64,000 bases of DNA, taken from the NCBI RefSeq assembly GCF_037392515.1, contig NC_090291.1:38711001-38775000 (forward strand). Direction: 5' to 3'. Within the stretch, counting starts at the first letter, position 1. Each line of letters starts with the position of its first letter. The notes below the pieces were generated by a model. It saw only the letters and a program-made list of their open reading frames with translations, was not told the DNA's origin and did not search any database. Positions 12,201 to 23,200 of the stretch are shown piece after piece. The position numbers and the translations under genes were made by a program. This DNA is from Haliotis asinina. Its lineage: Eukaryota > Mollusca > Gastropoda > Lepetellida > Haliotidae.

Positions 12201-14321
12201 TAGGCTATCCCACTTCCCCTCTTAAATCCAAGTAATTACACTCCTTCATATACGCATGAACATTTGATTCAAGTGACCATGAATAACAAACCGATGACGT
12301 GTCAGTGTCAACCAAGTCGGCAAGCCTGACCACCCGATCCCGTTAGTCGCCTCCTATGACGAGTATAGTCGCCTTTGATGGCAAGCATGGGTTGCTGAAT
12401 GCTGCTTTTGGCAGTATTCCAGCATTATTATGGTGTTGCACCCCAGGAAATGGGCTTCACACATTGAGTAATCATAAACAAAAGTGATTAAATCCCTGAA
12501 TCAACAGATGGGGGTTATATTCAATTTTGGATCCAAGCAATGCTAAAACTGCAGTGTGGTCGGTAGTTCTGAACTTCAGTCAGAAATATCTTAGGTGTAT
12601 TATGACCATAGTGACAGCCTGAAAATATTTAAGCCTTGACAAACAAACCAGTGGTTGAGAGTATGAACAAAATTCCATGTTGTCAAGGCATAAAGAAAAG
12701 CAATGAATCAGAGCATATACTCCAGTTATGACAGCTCAAAATTGTTTTTTGGAATGGTGGTGTAGCATGGTTGTTTTATCGTCTGCTCGTTACACTGAAG
12801 GGCAGAGTTCCATTCCCCATATAGGCAGTATTTGCGAAGCCCATTTCTGGGCCATTATCACTCATCGTGATATTGCTGCTAAAAGCAGCTTAAAACACAA
12901 TTCACTCATTCATAACAGATTTTTGGAATAATGAAATTTGTGCACTTGTTAATGGAAATTCATAAGGTTTAACTATTTCAACATGTCAAGAGCAACATTG
13001 TGAGACATATTCATATACGCAAAAGTACATGAAGTCACTCTAGTCTAATGGCTGCTAAAAGAGGAACTTACACATGTTGAGCTGTCTGATGAAGCTGGCA
13101 ATATTGTTGTGTTTGAAGTATAGAGGCAGGACCTCTCGAGCAAACCGGGACTGGTCATACACATGGAAACTGGTGCCACCCTGAAAAAACATGTACAGAA
13201 ATTCCTGACTCAAGTAACATAGTCAAATCTGTGCATTCATATGAATGCAACAGTTTATCAAATAAATGATCCTATCTAAGGGGGAGTGATGGAGTAGCTT
13301 AGTGGTTAAAGTGCTGGCTTGCCCCGCTGAAGACCCGGGTTTGCTTCATGTTTCACACATGGGTACAATGTGTGAAGCCTATTTCTGGTGTTCCCTACGT
13401 GATATTGATGGAATATTGCTAAAAGCCACATAAAACCTTACTTAATCACTCATTCTCATCTTAGGTAAACTGAACGAGATTTACAAATTGTCTTTGTTCT
13501 TTCTTTATGAAATATTTCACCTTTATTTGATTGAAAAAACCAAATAGTTCAGGATATAATAAATAATAAAGACACTTATATAAGTCATAATTTACAAAAG
13601 TATTATTTGCATAACAACGATAATAATCGAATAAACATTCTATTTATTTTCATTGATCATAAAGATTACCACCACCAATTAGGATTATGCTCAGAGTTCA
13701 AACGATTCAGTGTGATACATTCTAAAGCACATAAGCACAATTACAACAAGGTAATGAACACCAATGAGACCTATTTATTTATAGAGAGTGACAGTATGTA
13801 ATAATATAAATATTCTCTGCAAGAAACAACGTTTTCAAACGAATAAGAATTACAATCAACGCACACACAAAAACTGAAAATGTCCAACCTCTCCTTGACT
13901 GTTGTCAACAAAGCCTGAGAGTTCTAATGGGGAGGCCTACATGAACTAATTTCTCACATGGGAACGCCATGCTGCATAGCAATAACACTAAATATAACCT
14001 ATATTTAAAACATGTCTCCATCTGACACCAGTATCTTTTGACTCTTTATGCAGAAATTACTCACTATCGATAACTTGCAACTACAGCAAAAACGTTAAAG
14101 TCAATAATGGAACGATTCAAATCTGATATGTCATCGTAAACATTTATACAACATGCAGGGAACACACGGCGGTTCTCTCCCTCCGCCGCAGTCATTGCGA
14201 GTTTACGTACCTCTCCCCAACAAATCAAATCATTCCACCCTGGGTCTTCAACTAATATCCATAACTTTTTCAAAAATGCAGGAACGGTTCCAGTATCGTT
14301 ACTGTCTGTAACAGAATACAT
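278..14321 (-). CDS. HSF1: Heat shock transcription factor (HSF1 type), 3' end outside window
   Basis: Transcription factor that trimerises under proteotoxic stress and binds nGAAn arrays to switch on chaperone genes. Minus-strand exons: 14321-14211, 13180-13072, 5493-5369, 4771-4644, 4404-4329, 3854-3681, 1591-1472 and 474-278. All have GT-AG borders and phases that join without error (about 346 codons). The winged-helix DNA-binding domain covers residues 12-115, with VPAFLKKLW at its start and the recognition helix [14 protein letters not shown] across exons 2-3. The HR-A/B coiled coil (residues ~120-195) contains [16 protein letters not shown] and [12 protein letters not shown], nearly as in human HSF1. 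Exon 6 holds [10 protein letters not shown] and the SRQLSIEE motif; exon 7 holds [14 protein letters not shown]. The start is [11 protein letters not shown], shortly before the domain. The donor of the last exon (278) points to further 3' exons, with HR-C and the activation domain, past the left edge. Intron 2 is 7.6 kb. Family identity is near certain; HSF1 versus another paralogue is inferred from the linker. Confidence 0.94.
786..1159. mobile_element. MITE with hAT-like termini, copy 1 (HSF intron 7)
   Basis: Begins 'caggggttcaaa' and ends with its imperfect inverse ('tttgagcccctg'). It is flanked by the perfect 5-bp duplication CACCA (781-785 and 1160-1164). It has no coding capacity. A second copy lies at 3249-3637 and a decayed inverted relative at about 9090-9390. 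Confidence 0.72.
1706..1880. repeat. Tandem duplication of an 88-bp unit
   Basis: Two adjacent copies in HSF intron 6, both ending 'ctctgagcaaaactttaagc' plus 'agaaattcag', about 90% alike by eye. Confidence 0.7.
2178..2296. repeat. Foldback remnant of the AAGC/CGTAG palindromic family
   Basis: Imperfect inverted repeat: 'cttattcttgaaatgttagtg' near the left end is inverted as 'gaacgtttcgagaatag' at the right. Related by eye to 37859-37964 and 57828-58075. Confidence 0.4.
3073..3240. mobile_element. Palindromic MITE-like element (HSF intron 6)
   Basis: Two inverted arms of about 77 bp (3073-3149 and 3163-3240) around a 13-bp spacer. The arms contain 'acttctttatt' and 'agattctaatgt'. It sits 8 bp from the hAT-like MITE at 3249. 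A shorter relative lies at 54121-54220. Confidence 0.65.
3249..3637. mobile_element. MITE with hAT-like termini, copy 2 (HSF intron 6)
   Basis: Same family and orientation as 786-1159, about 389 bp, flanked by the perfect 5-bp duplication ATCTG (3244-3248 and 3638-3642). It carries an internal short duplication ('attgtgtcataaa.tcagg') and ends 43 bp from HSF exon 6. Confidence 0.72.
4440..4545 (-). repeat. tRNA-derived SINE (family A), partial
   Basis: Inverted family A sequence adjoining HSF exon 5, recognisable by 'gacaccagaaatgagcttca' and 'gaacctgggtcttcag'. Confidence 0.55.
4875..5038 (-). repeat. tRNA-derived SINE (family A), near full length
   Basis: On the minus strand it runs from 'ggtgtggcctagtggctaaa' (box A-like), through 'accctggtttcc' (box B region) and 'cccatttctggtgtc', to a tail of (CTCA)n. 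This layout defines family A. Confidence 0.7.
5985..6185 (-). repeat. Family B repeat
   Basis: Minus-strand copy of the ~250-bp family B repeat, with 'tgacttggttgacagtgata', 'gccgttgatcattggattg' and 'tagctggaataatgc'. Confidence 0.65.
6300..6895. repeat. Dispersed repeat with three internal ~105-bp units
   Basis: The string 'tgtaaatagcaaaaggcacc' recurs at about 6471, 6572 and 6689, each followed by 'tctgcc..a.atatct'. It ends with 'ggacagacggaaggacggac' and 'tatccccccgcatta', a tail I know from many marine invertebrate repeats. Noncoding. Confidence 0.6.
6990..7320. repeat. Dispersed repeat, copy 1
   Basis: Shares 'ggaatattacttt', 'ctggtgattttatt' and 'aggttttct.aggacaaa' in order with 8668-8920. 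Its family is unknown. Confidence 0.55.
8668..8920. repeat. Dispersed repeat, copy 2
   Basis: Second copy of the 6990-7320 sequence in the same orientation in HSF intron 2. Short open frames here are not conserved between the two copies. Confidence 0.5.
9090..9390. mobile_element. Decayed inverted copy of the hAT-like MITE (HSF intron 2)
   Basis: Inverse of the 786-1159 element over about 300 bp ('tcattgcccaaaata', 'gacttgtcctgggca', 'ggaaattatctagtag'). Both terminal repeats are eroded. Confidence 0.55.
9427..9745 (+). repeat. Family B repeat with duplicated 3' end
   Basis: A good family B copy: 'tcagcaatattccagctata', 'tggcggcggtctgtaaataa', 'gatcaacaacatgagcattg', 'cttcacgggtcggccttgta'. 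The last ~65 bp ('ttgtatggcaagcatgggtt' onward) is repeated in tandem. Confidence 0.7.
9790..10112. repeat. Direct repeat of ~45 bp, 260 bp apart
   Basis: 'ttcattactggaagagcttg' followed by 'cagtataagtcaaa.accacctt' occurs at 9791 and again at 10051. Confidence 0.6.
12080..12215 (-). repeat. tRNA-derived SINE (family A)
   Basis: Inverted family A copy with 'gacaccagaaatgggcttca' and 'ttaggctatccca'. Confidence 0.6.
12268..12400 (+). repeat. Family B repeat, 3' half
   Basis: Contains 'gtcaaccaagtcggcaagcc', 'cacccgatcccgttagtcgc' and 'aagcatgggttgctgaa'. The 5' half is missing. Confidence 0.6.
12405..12475 (-). repeat. tRNA-derived SINE (family A), fragment
   Basis: 'cagtattccagcattattat' and 'gaaatgggcttcacacattg' identify the central part of an inverted family A copy. 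Confidence 0.5.
12745..12912 (+). repeat. tRNA-derived SINE (family A)
   Basis: Degenerate head 'gtggtgtagcatggttgttt', box B-like 'gagttccattcccc', body 'gaagcccatttctggg' and tail 'aattcactcattcat'. It creates a spurious 67-codon open frame. Confidence 0.6.
13281..13456 (+). repeat. tRNA-derived SINE (family A), near full length
   Basis: 'gtagcttagtggttaaagtg' head, 'gtacaatgtgtgaagcc' body and 'aatcactcatt' tail, in HSF intron 1 about 100 bp before exon 2. Confidence 0.7.
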
Positions 14322-14378
14322 CTTCCAAATTTCACTGAGCAAGGTATTTTCCCTGCATGTACTTCCAATTCGTGTGAA

Positions 14379-14388
14379 GCGCATGCGC
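14379..14388. promoter_or_regulatory. NRF1-type palindrome upstream of HSF
   Basis: The sequence GCGCATGCGC matches the core of the NRF1 (nuclear respiratory factor 1) site and lies 58 bp upstream of the HSF start codon, where a proximal promoter or 5' UTR is expected. Binding is inferred from the motif alone. Confidence 0.5.
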
Positions 14389-14476
14389 GTACTATCAACC
14401 CAAAGACAAATGATATATCTGTCAGTATATTGAGTACTTCGTGTGGACAAAGTGAATCGATTACTTTTTTGTAACG

Positions 14477-14508
14477 CATTCATTCGTTCATTCGTTCGTT
14501 CATTCATT
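14477..14508. repeat. (ATTC)n/(GTTC)n microsatellite, short
   Basis: Tetranucleotide run 156 bp upstream of the HSF start. Confidence 0.8.
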
Positions 14509-14619
14509 ATTTTTCTTTATTTCACTACACATGTTGGTCAACGGCCTCTGGTAAAGACTGTCCCGTAACGCATATGTATTTAGGTGTAGATGTCACAGAG
14601 ATGTTCACGAGCCTAGGTA

Positions 14620-14700
14620 GTTCGTTCGTTCGTTCATTCATTCATTCATTCATTCATTCATTCATTCATTCATTCATTCATTCATTCATTCATTCATTCA
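14620..14700. repeat. (ATTC)n microsatellite
   Basis: About 20 tetranucleotide units: 3 GTTC units then uninterrupted ATTC. Confidence 0.9.
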
Positions 14701-15444
14701 GAGAACGAAAATGTTGTCTTTACTTATTGAAAGTTATATCTAACCAGGGCTAAAGCGAACGGGTTGCTTTATGATGTTTGTTTGGCATTACGGTTTACAA
14801 CACAATCATTGTTGGATGTGATCAAACATATACCGATTAACCAAACAGTTAGGATCAACGACAGTGTGCATGAATGAATGTCAATAATCCGATAGAATGC
14901 TTGTTGAGGGTCACCGACTTAATTCCTTTAACGCAACTGTACACGACCAGGACACAGTAATTATGGGTCTCTTAGTGTGATCTCTTCTTACGTGGTATCT
15001 TCAGGGGCAGGTATATTCGCACTATCAGATGGTATCATTTGCATCAATCTTATTCACTAATTTTTGAAGAAAACATTTTAACATGCATAGTTATATGCTA
15101 TTGGGACAGGCAGGGATTGCAAGAACTGGCTTTTTTTAAACAATTAGGGTCGTATCAGAAGTGCCCAGTTACAAAATGAACGTAACGTAGATGTGGAATA
15201 AAATCCAGGCTATTGTCGTGACGAGCGAGCTATTTTACCACTGTGCCACAAATAAACCCCTTGGTATGAGGCTGGCGATACCCACTGCGCTAGCCATTGA
15301 AGACGCACCGAGTCATCTCCCTTCTCTCTTTGATCCGTCTGGTATGACGCCCTCTGGGTCGGAACAAGCACCCTTCAGCTCTCCACACGAAGACATGACC
15401 ACGGGGACTGATACATGCATGCATGCATTCATCCACCCATCCAT

Positions 15445-15600
<156 letters not shown>

Positions 15601-16363
15601 CGTGTATATGCATACATGTACTGTAGCTGAGACACAGAGATGTGTATTAAATCAAGAAATGTTAGAATATAAATTCATACTCTGTTAGAAATTAAAACAC
15701 ACACTATTATAGTTGCTATATCATGGTCTATGTCAGCCAGTTGTCAGATTGACAAATGTTTCAGCTCCAGAAGATTTACACGAGTTAGATGAAAACATCG
15801 AGCACGTGTATTAACTTTATCAAAACAGATATGCGTATCAGGCATGGCAATCGTGGACGAACTTCACTGAAATGTAACCTGCCCATATAGTCTTAAAGTA
15901 TAAATTTTGTTTCTTTATAACTGTTACTGTTTTTATGCAGTATTGTTAAGAAGTCCTTTTGTTTTACCTTTTGGTGTTTACAGTTTAAGTTTCGGGGTTT
16001 CGATGTTTCAAAATAGAGCATCAATGCTCAAATATAATAAATCAAATATATAAATCATTATATGGATGCTTCACAATACAAGTCTGATCGCAGGGGGGTC
16101 TTTTGATAAACTCGCCCTTGAAGGTAGTTGTTGTCTGGTAGTACGCAAGTCACGTGACAACACGGGGAATCCCCAAGTCCAAAACTGATGAAATGAAAGT
16201 TCACGCACGCGCATAGTCGACCAAAAGGTATGAATTATTGCAAAGTTTAGCTATGACGTCATTGTACACGTAGCCAGAAGCATCAAAATTTAGGAGAATT
16301 CCAATATTTAGTAACAACAATGAAACTAACTAGAGCTGTTATACACGCTGAAGGGGTCGTATT

Positions 16364-16761
16364 CGGCAGAGGTACTGCAGATGTGTACCCCAGTTATTAT
16401 TTCTGTATACAGAAATGCACCCTAAACAAAATCAAAATTCAGAAAGGTACCCGGTACCCTAACCGGTGGACGAATCCATATTCTGCAACCCTAAACCAAA
16501 TCCGTTTGTAGTTCTTATCGCTCAGCTCATAGTGAGTGGTATTGTGCAACGCGAAATGTTTGTTACTGTGAACGCTCGATCGTTTCTTATCTAACGCAAT
16601 CAAATGTACCTAGTACAACTGCATGACAAGTCTAATCATAAAAACGACACAGTGCAGAATAAAACTCGCCCAAGGGTACATTTCTGTATTCAGATTTTGA
16701 TTAGGGTACATTTCTGTACACCGAAACGTACCTGGGGTGCTTACCTGTAGTACCCGTGCCG
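16364..16761. mobile_element. TIR element between HSF and ALPK1
   Basis: Terminal inverted repeats of about 85 bp: the left arm 'cggcagaggtactgcag' onward mirrors the right arm (inverse 'cggcacgggtactacag'). Both arms carry 'acagaaatg.accctaa.ca' toward the interior. The interior is noncoding, so it is a nonautonomous DNA transposon. No clear target duplication was found. Confidence 0.65.
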
Positions 16762-17224
16762 ACAACGCTATAGACGGCGTTGAGGAGGTACCGCTTCAAC
16801 ATAATCAGTAAATCTTGCGTGGTTTACAAACGAGATGAAGTGTGGCCCGTTTAGCAAGCAGACTATAGCTTTACAAGCACATTGTCAAAATTCAAAATCA
16901 AAATGTCGATCACCAATGTGTCGTAACTATTATATGAATTTATTTCGAAGGGAAATGTCAATGATAGCACAGGGGCCTGTAATGCTAAAAATACTGGCAT
17001 CAAGATGTATACTGGGCCCGACTTTGTACCATTATATAGTGTTCAGACAACGCCGGTGACAGTGTTTACCTTTATGTCATTGTTTTGTAGTGCAAACCCC
17101 CGTGAATTATTGGTTGTAAAGGTTTTTGTGACTTGACCTTGAGAAATGTAACAATCCCTGCTTCAAAACTCTCTGTTTATCAGTTCCAGTGAACAGGTTC
17201 GTTTGAACAGGGATCATTTAAAAG

Positions 17225-20200
17225 ATGTCAGTCAACGTGTTGAAATATTTCGGTCTTCAACCAATTACAGATGCAGGTAAAACGTGTCAAATTCACTTAT
17301 TTGTTTGTGCTAGAACTAACTGATTTCATCCTAAACGAAACGTTGTGTTGTTAGGAATGTTAATTCCTGACCTAAGCTAGTGAAGTTAGTGAGTTAGTGA
17401 CTTTTTATTCAACATGCACTCATTGTATAAAAAACTATACCCACACGTCTACGGTTTATAAAATCTATGCTACCTTTTTTTGTTCATGGACTTAGATGTT
17501 AAACAATAAACATTTTTCATGTTATCGTTTAATCAAGATGACAGTGAAAGGTAGGAAATCGGCTGTACCCTAGTCTATCTGACATTCCCTGAACCACACT
17601 GTAGTTCCTACTGCCTAGCATTCCAAGCAATGCTGAAACCCTAAATGAAGTAAGTCCAGATTTCCCCAGGTTCTGAATTTTCCTTCTGGCAGGGTCTTAA
17701 TTTCAATTTAAAATTGTTTTATTTGTTGCTATCATTTCTGGCGTTCCTCGCAATATGATATTGCTGGAATAATGCTAAAAGCATGTGAAACCATACTCAC
17801 TCACTCAGTACTGTCATAATTATATATATTCAGAGACTAAGATTTAATCAAGCTCTCCAAATACATTGCAGCAATGGCTCAGCTTAAAAAAAGCAAACAA
17901 ATGTTGATATACAATATCCGGTTGTAAGTCAACGTTTGGTCGCATTGTGTAAAGCCCGTTTAAACCTCGCATCTACGGCTTTTGACACATTAGTCGTGAT
18001 TTACAGGAATTCAGGCGATCGTCTATGGGGAAACGGTACCCACCTCTGCAACAGAAAAACTGCACAAGTGGTTGGCTCTTCTTCCTCCGAACATACGACA
18101 GCTCATAGATGATGCGAGCAAACAGAAGCGACCCTTTCTACCACCCGAAGCCACACCTGAGATGATGACGGCTACGAATGACACAATCTTATCAATGAAT
18201 CAGATGGAAGTCTTGTATGTGAGTCACTGGATTGTCGGGTCTGTACTCGAATATTACTGGCAAACACGGATAAGTTGAACCGGCGCAGAGAACGCGTTTA
18301 CGAGAAGTAGGCAGTGCATGGCAATGAGCAAACCCATTTTGTGTGTGAAGGGTAGCGCACATGTAGGCTAATGCATGTGCAGTGTATGATGATGAAATGG
18401 ATTCGCTCGAAGGAGTTTCTTGAGATAGGCCACATGCTTCACACATCTCTCTACCCTTGATCACGTACAGCCTGAGGCCCTTTGCCTCACAATGGCAAGC
18501 TCCAAGGGGAAGCACTCAAACATGCTATTATGGGTCAATTGTCAGGTCGGTGCTCAACTTATCCTTGTTTGCCAGGAATAGACTGCCGCCATAAATAACT
18601 GGAACATTGGGGAATGCGGCAGATAACAGCAACCAAACATGAATCACCCCTGTTCTGTTGTATAATGCTTGAGGGAAATCAAACATTTAGGATCCGCATA
18701 TGTTCGAAACCAAGGTTCTCGGCGAGTATCATATTTGGTTTGTCATCAAAATGTGCTTGTTGCTGGATTTCAGTCACTGCCAGCTAAATGTTGGAGAAAT
18801 ACTGAAGTGAAGTGGAACGTGTACCACTTTGATGGAATGGCTATGGTTACGACAAACCTAGAAACCATTGTCCGCAAGTCGGAACAACTGACCATAACAA
18901 CCTGGTAAACGAAAGGGACGCAACTCTGCATACTGAATTGCGGCGTCATAGACGACTTGGTCCCTTCCCTGACAGGACATAACTGAAATATCGTTTATTT
19001 CACGCTGAGGACCCGGGTGTTTGATTTCCCACATAGGTGCAGTGTGTGAAGCCCATTTCTGGTGTCCCCGCCGGAATATTGTAAAAGGCGATGTCAGACT
19101 AAACTTTCACCGTTTGTAATTTCATTCTCAGAGGTGCATAGATCTGGCAATAGAAGCTGGTGATTTCAAGATGGCGTCCTGTATTGCCTTTACCGTAGAC
19201 CGGGCCTCCTACTGGTCTGGAACGTCCAAACCCCTGCTGCAAATTGTGGATTTTATAAAGGAGAAATGCCCAGAGGTGGCCATCGCTCCTCAGATCCAAG
19301 TGAGGAAAGCCCGCCTCTTGAAGGACGAGGGGGACCTCCATGGAGCTATTAAGGTGCTCAACCAAGTCCTCATTAGGCCCCAGGGGAATCCAGGTAGGCC
19401 GCTGCACGGCATTACGCTCTTATAAAGTGTATTTAAGAGAAAGCATGGCTTTGTATTGTGAGGAACGCATGATTACAGTCAATTATATCTCAAACCAATT
19501 GATGTATACTTGTAGGAGAATGGAGGTATGCCGACGATGACCAGTATGTCACCACAAAGGCAGAGGTCATCAAAATCAAGGGCAACATTATGCACAATCT
19601 AGGTGAGTCGAGACTGTATGTCACACAGTTGGACAAGGAGGTAACACAGCTGGACAAGATCAAACAGCTGGAAAAGAAAGTCAAACAGGTGCACAAGGAG
19701 GTCTAACAACTGACCGAGGTCACACAGCTGGCCAGGGAGGTCAGACTAGTCAATAAGGTCACACAGCTGGTCCATGAGGTCACACAACTGATGAAGAATG
19801 TTCCACAGCTTGTCCACGAGGTCACACAGGTGGCCAAAACATTCATACAACTGACCAAGGAGATGACGTCATATAAATTCAAGGCTTTGATGGAAGTGAA
19901 TATCTGAATCAGTCTTGGGCCAGTACGTACAAAGCGGAGATCTGCATGAAGACGAAATAACAATTTTTCAACGCAAAACATCTGGGAATCATTTTAGCCA
20001 AATCACCACCCTTTTGATGAGTTTCTTTGTGAATGAACACTTAGATGGCAGTTCAGATGTATAGTATATTAGGCCACAGTAGGAAAATGTGTAGAATATA
20101 ATGTACGAATATGCAGTGTCCGGAGACTGTGTAGAGTGTTTCAACAGTGCATCACAATCCTGAGGTCCAGTATTGCACCACTGCCTCATAGTTGTGTCAT

Positions 20201-23200
20201 GGAGCCTGTCTGAAATTTCAAGGGCGAAACACATTTTCCCTGGATTATGTCTATCAAAATTGCTCTACAAAGTAGATTTCAGTGTCGTAAACTGCCTATT
20301 GCAGCATTGAAAGACCACGAGTACAGATATTTTTCTACTGTTTTCAAGGTGTGTTTCTTTCATTAACCTGCTTAAGTAATTTGGTGCACTTCGTGATCTT
20401 GGTTATCGATTAGATCGTCTTGAGTGGGTGCCGCCATTGTGCTTCAGACAAATGCAAGAAACGTGATAGGTGAAATCTGTTTAATCAAATCGAGAGACAT
20501 AGAATGGACACACCGCTTTAAGCACTGAGGTCACCACGAAATTAAAGCCCTCTTTCGGCAAGTGTGGAAACTGGTTCTTTACGGTCAGTTACTTCCCTTG
20601 CATCGGTAAGCCGAGTCTGTGAGTGGTTTCGTTTGTTTGCAGGAATGATGAAAGAAGCTGTCGAACCCCTTTTGCAATCAATCCAACTGTTTGCCTCTCT
20701 GAGAGAACAGGACGACAAGGGTATAGCATCGTGTCTCGGGCTGCTCACCAGATGTCTGGGAAGATTGTCACTGAACGACTACGATGAAGTCCGGCAGAGA
20801 TTTCCTGAGGACTTTGAGTCCCAGCATCCTTGTCACCAGTCCTACTTGACTGGCATTGAAGCTGTCCGCTACATTCAGACTATTGATGAGAGTCTGTACC
20901 GCTCCAAACATCAGGTACACACTACAGGACTCACTTGCATAAACATTCATTCCAGCATAAGTGACCCACATGTGGTTACACATACACCAAAAATGAAATA
21001 TCTAATATTATTAAAATGACATGTATTTGAAAACAAACATCCAATGTATTCGAAACAATAATTTCACTCTCAAGATATTTTTGGTTTTCTAGATATGCCA
21101 CATCCAAATGTGCCTTCTTAATCTTCTGTTACGAAGGTTAGACTTAGTGTATGTTTCAGATTTAACCTCTTCCTATCATGACAAGCCAGTTTTCAAATTT
21201 TCACTTTTCAAATTAAAGAGGAATGTGCATTCTGTTGAAGCACAATAAACTGTGTTTACCCCGAGCCTTTATAACCAGACACTGTGAAGCGAAAACATTC
21301 GTGTCTGATGAAAATTTACACGGAAAATACACGTTTCATTCCAAATGTGTTTACATAATCCATACAGCATAATCAGTCAAAACAATAACTTTATGTAGAT
21401 GTCACATGTTTGAACTTTAAGAATACCACAGTTTAGTTAACCGTAAAACAAACGACATGATCGATAAGGCCAAATTTACATTGGCGTCTCCCTGTTACGG
21501 AGGTAATAATTTGGCATGAAGTTTTCCAACTTAAGAATAAACTTTAAAAAATACCGTTAATATCAATGTAATAATTCAGAAAAGGCAATATCACTGTAAT
21601 TCTAAAACCCCTAACGTAATACATACTGTACTTTATGTGTACGTTTCTAAAATAGTGTAGTTGGATGGGGTTTGCTAATTGTTGTCACTTTGTGACGATG
21701 TCCTTTCTGCAAGGTTGCGCGCATTAGTTTTCTTATGTAATGTGTAGTTCTACGCCGGCGGCCTAAAACAATATTAAACTATGGTGGTGATTATGACGAC
21801 GACGACGACGATGATGACGACGACGACGATGACGATAGAGTTCTAAAATTCTTCGTGTCCGTGTCCTTTCAGCTGGATGCGGATGTATCACTGTTGAAAT
21901 ATGCCATTCTACGACCCTCTGTCCAAGAGGAATACAAGTTGTTCCAGACAGTCTTGAAAGAGATGAAGTCATGCTTGAGCGCACACAAGACCATCTCAGC
22001 ACTGAGGAGCGTGGAACAGTTCCATGAATTTGTCCGAGCCTTATTCATGATCAGCCTCACTTTGTCACTCACCCCTGTCCAGCAGGACCGAGACCTGGCC
22101 GAGTACCTGCAGCAGCTGAGCATGGAGTTATACCTGCATCTATGTAGCCATCAAGCCGCTGGTCAGGCGGCCCAGTTGGACCATACATCGAGGACAGTGA
22201 AGATTATGGATTTGTCTTTAACAATCCTTGATCTTCCTAAGCTTGAAGGGAAGGTTGCCGGGAATGACAGCATGGATAGGCAGCATAGTGGGGATACAAT
22301 CAAGACACAAGACGGGTCTCAGAATGAAGAAAACGAATTTCCGAGAGGACGTGCATCTCAGAACGAAGGAGTATCTCTGAAGCTAGTAGATAAGGCCCAG
22401 GACGTGGATGGGGCGAGGTCGTTAGCTAAGCATGGGTCAAGCTCCTTAGAAGAGCATCTTTGCGGGAAGGCTTGTCAGAAGCATCCTATCCCAGTCGCCA
22501 GTAAGACAGAACCAGAAGCTTCAGACTGCAGACCAAGAAAAGCAGAAATGTGTGGTATTATCCCTTCCGAGGGAAGAGCAGAGACAGAGTCTTCTAGAGG
22601 ATCGTCATTCATTAGCCACAAAACAGAAGGCACGGATATCCAAACAGAAACAGGTGAATCCTCTGTGATCAATAGACGAAGGAAGGAAACGGCCCCGAGA
22701 GCCTGGACGTACAGTTTCCAACAGGCATCCATAGCCAGTCAAGAGACAACTCAAGGCTGTTACACCTATCCCCTGATGACTCCAGGTAGAGTTGTGGATC
22801 CTAAGAAGCAGTGGCAGATATATAAGCATAAATGTGTAGGTCTCCCTGTGGATCCAGCTTTCTTCTCCTCGCCGGTCCCTTGTAAAGGTACTCAAAACCA
22901 GGACGAGGCATCCTCGTCAGTTCGTCCGAAAGACCTTGTGAACTTATCAGTGCCATATATTTACCAAACTATTGAAAGTAGAGGTAGCACTGGGGAAAGG
23001 AAACACATAACTAAAGAGAACAATTTGGTTGACCAGGATGCAACAACGAAGCCATCCGAAACATGTGAAGATGCTGACAGATCATTCCTCCACCCCCACG
23101 ACATTGCCAACCAGCCTATGATGAGGGAGGAAGACAGGAAAAGAAGGCAGTTGAATGAGAATACTGATATTCCAGAGTTATTGCCCCTTGTTGACCTTTC

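Noticed and set aside
12728-12931. 67-codon open frame
   Set aside because: Coincides with a family A SINE.
14322-14507. N-terminal extension of HSF (NERTNERMN...)
   Set aside because: The extension is translated (ATTC)n repeat; the ATG at 14321 directly precedes the DNA-binding domain as in other HSFs.
14620-14700. Heat-shock element cluster upstream of HSF
   Set aside because: TTC recurs every 4 bp, whereas a heat-shock element needs alternating TTC/GAA at 5-bp spacing.
18219-18278. Continuation of ALPK1 exon 2 past 18218
   Set aside because: The extra codons are family B and TIR-element sequence; the gtgagt donor gives the phase required by exon 3.
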